Positions 63,875-64,000 of a DNA stretch of 64,000 bases are shown here, piece after piece (position 1 is the stretch's first letter; each line of letters starts with the position of its first letter). Below the pieces are notes generated by a model that ran no database searches, was not told where the DNA came from, and saw only the letters and a program-made list of their open reading frames with translations. Origin of the DNA: Helicobacter cetorum (GTDB taxonomy: Bacteria; Campylobacterota; Campylobacteria; Campylobacterales; DZAY01); contig DZAY01000005.1 in the NCBI GenBank assembly GCA_022729735.1, positions 1-64,000 of the forward strand. The letters run 5' to 3'. A program made the position numbers and the translations under genes.

Positions 63875-64000
63875 TTAGAAACAGTTATGTTTCAACCAAA
63901 ATGAACTATTTTTTGAAATATTAGAATTGCTCCATCTATTACTAATACTATCATAATAAAAATATTGAGAAAAATCTCCTAATTTACAACTACTTGGAAG
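63875..64000 (-). CDS. C-terminal end of a secreted surface protein (cut by right edge)
   Basis: Not in the ORF track. The minus strand is open from the right edge for 41 codons to TAA at 63877-63875. The tail has FYYDSISNRWSNS and ends FWLKHNCF, closely matching FYLNSIDNSWNS and MWLKHYCN at the C-terminus of the beta-helix protein at 7190, including the spaced cysteine 34-35 residues before the last one. So this is the end of a protein sharing the same tryptophan-rich C-terminal domain. It lies directly upstream of the mshQ-like gene on the same strand. What precedes the domain lies outside the window. Confidence 0.72.
   Translation of the reverse strand, partial: LPSSCKLGDFSQYFYYDSISNRWSNSNISKNSSFWLKHNCF

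Overview
The window reads as one contig from an AT-rich member of the Campylobacterota (Epsilonproteobacteria), probably a Sulfurimonas- or Thiovulum-like lineage. The support is gene content and order: rplI-hslV-hslU-era followed by helical-shape peptidoglycan hydrolases of the Pgp2/Csd6 and Pgp1/Csd4 type, an atpB-thiE-like-gatB-gpsA block, an MSHA-like type IV pilus locus, and tightly overlapping operons with many TTG/GTG starts. I see no tRNA, rRNA or CRISPR array.

Left part (1-11.7 kb), accessory. On the minus strand lie type I restriction genes hsdR and hsdS, then the first 51 codons of a YhcG/DUF1016 nuclease-family gene cut by the left edge; no hsdM is seen in the window. Next, also minus, is a two-gene operon for a secreted beta-helix protein with PMP-like repeats and a secreted serine-rich repeat protein. 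It has an extended -10 promoter overlapped by two 12-bp direct repeats. Its upstream gap contains a GC-rich array of six 11-bp units. A frameshifted AAA-ATPase-like/PDDEXK (DUF1703-type) gene follows; a short copy of its 3' end lies next to hsdR.

Middle (11.7-26 kb), motility and signalling. A FliK-like gene and a TerB-like gene diverge; a perfect 15-bp hairpin terminator then separates them from a compact chemosensory operon: cheY, STAS protein, cheA, a receptor split by a frameshift, cheW, cheV, cheR, a second cheY-like gene, a histidine-kinase-like protein without the phospho-accepting histidine, cheD, cheB and a REC protein with an unrecognised C-terminal domain. A PAS sensor kinase follows.

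Housekeeping (26-39 kb): typA, a frameshifted nitroreductase, atpB, a small membrane protein, a ThiE-like protein, gatB, gpsA, a DUF502 membrane protein (opposite strand), a ferredoxin:thioredoxin reductase-rhodanese fusion, rplI, hslV, hslU, era, pgp2 and pgp1.

Pilus region (39-64 kb). Continuing the same plus-strand operon are the inner-membrane, secretin, ATPase and platform genes of an MSHA-like pilus, then aroE, a Fic-like protein with a degenerate active site and a hypothetical gene. On the minus strand a second pilus operon runs from a 2299-residue MshQ-like adhesin through four prepilin-like genes, followed by queC and a hybrid sensor kinase. At the extreme right edge a truncated minus-strand gene ends in a tail closely resembling that of the beta-helix protein, tying the two surface-protein regions together.

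Three otherwise well-preserved genes carry single-base frameshifts; they may be true pseudogenes or sequencing/assembly errors.
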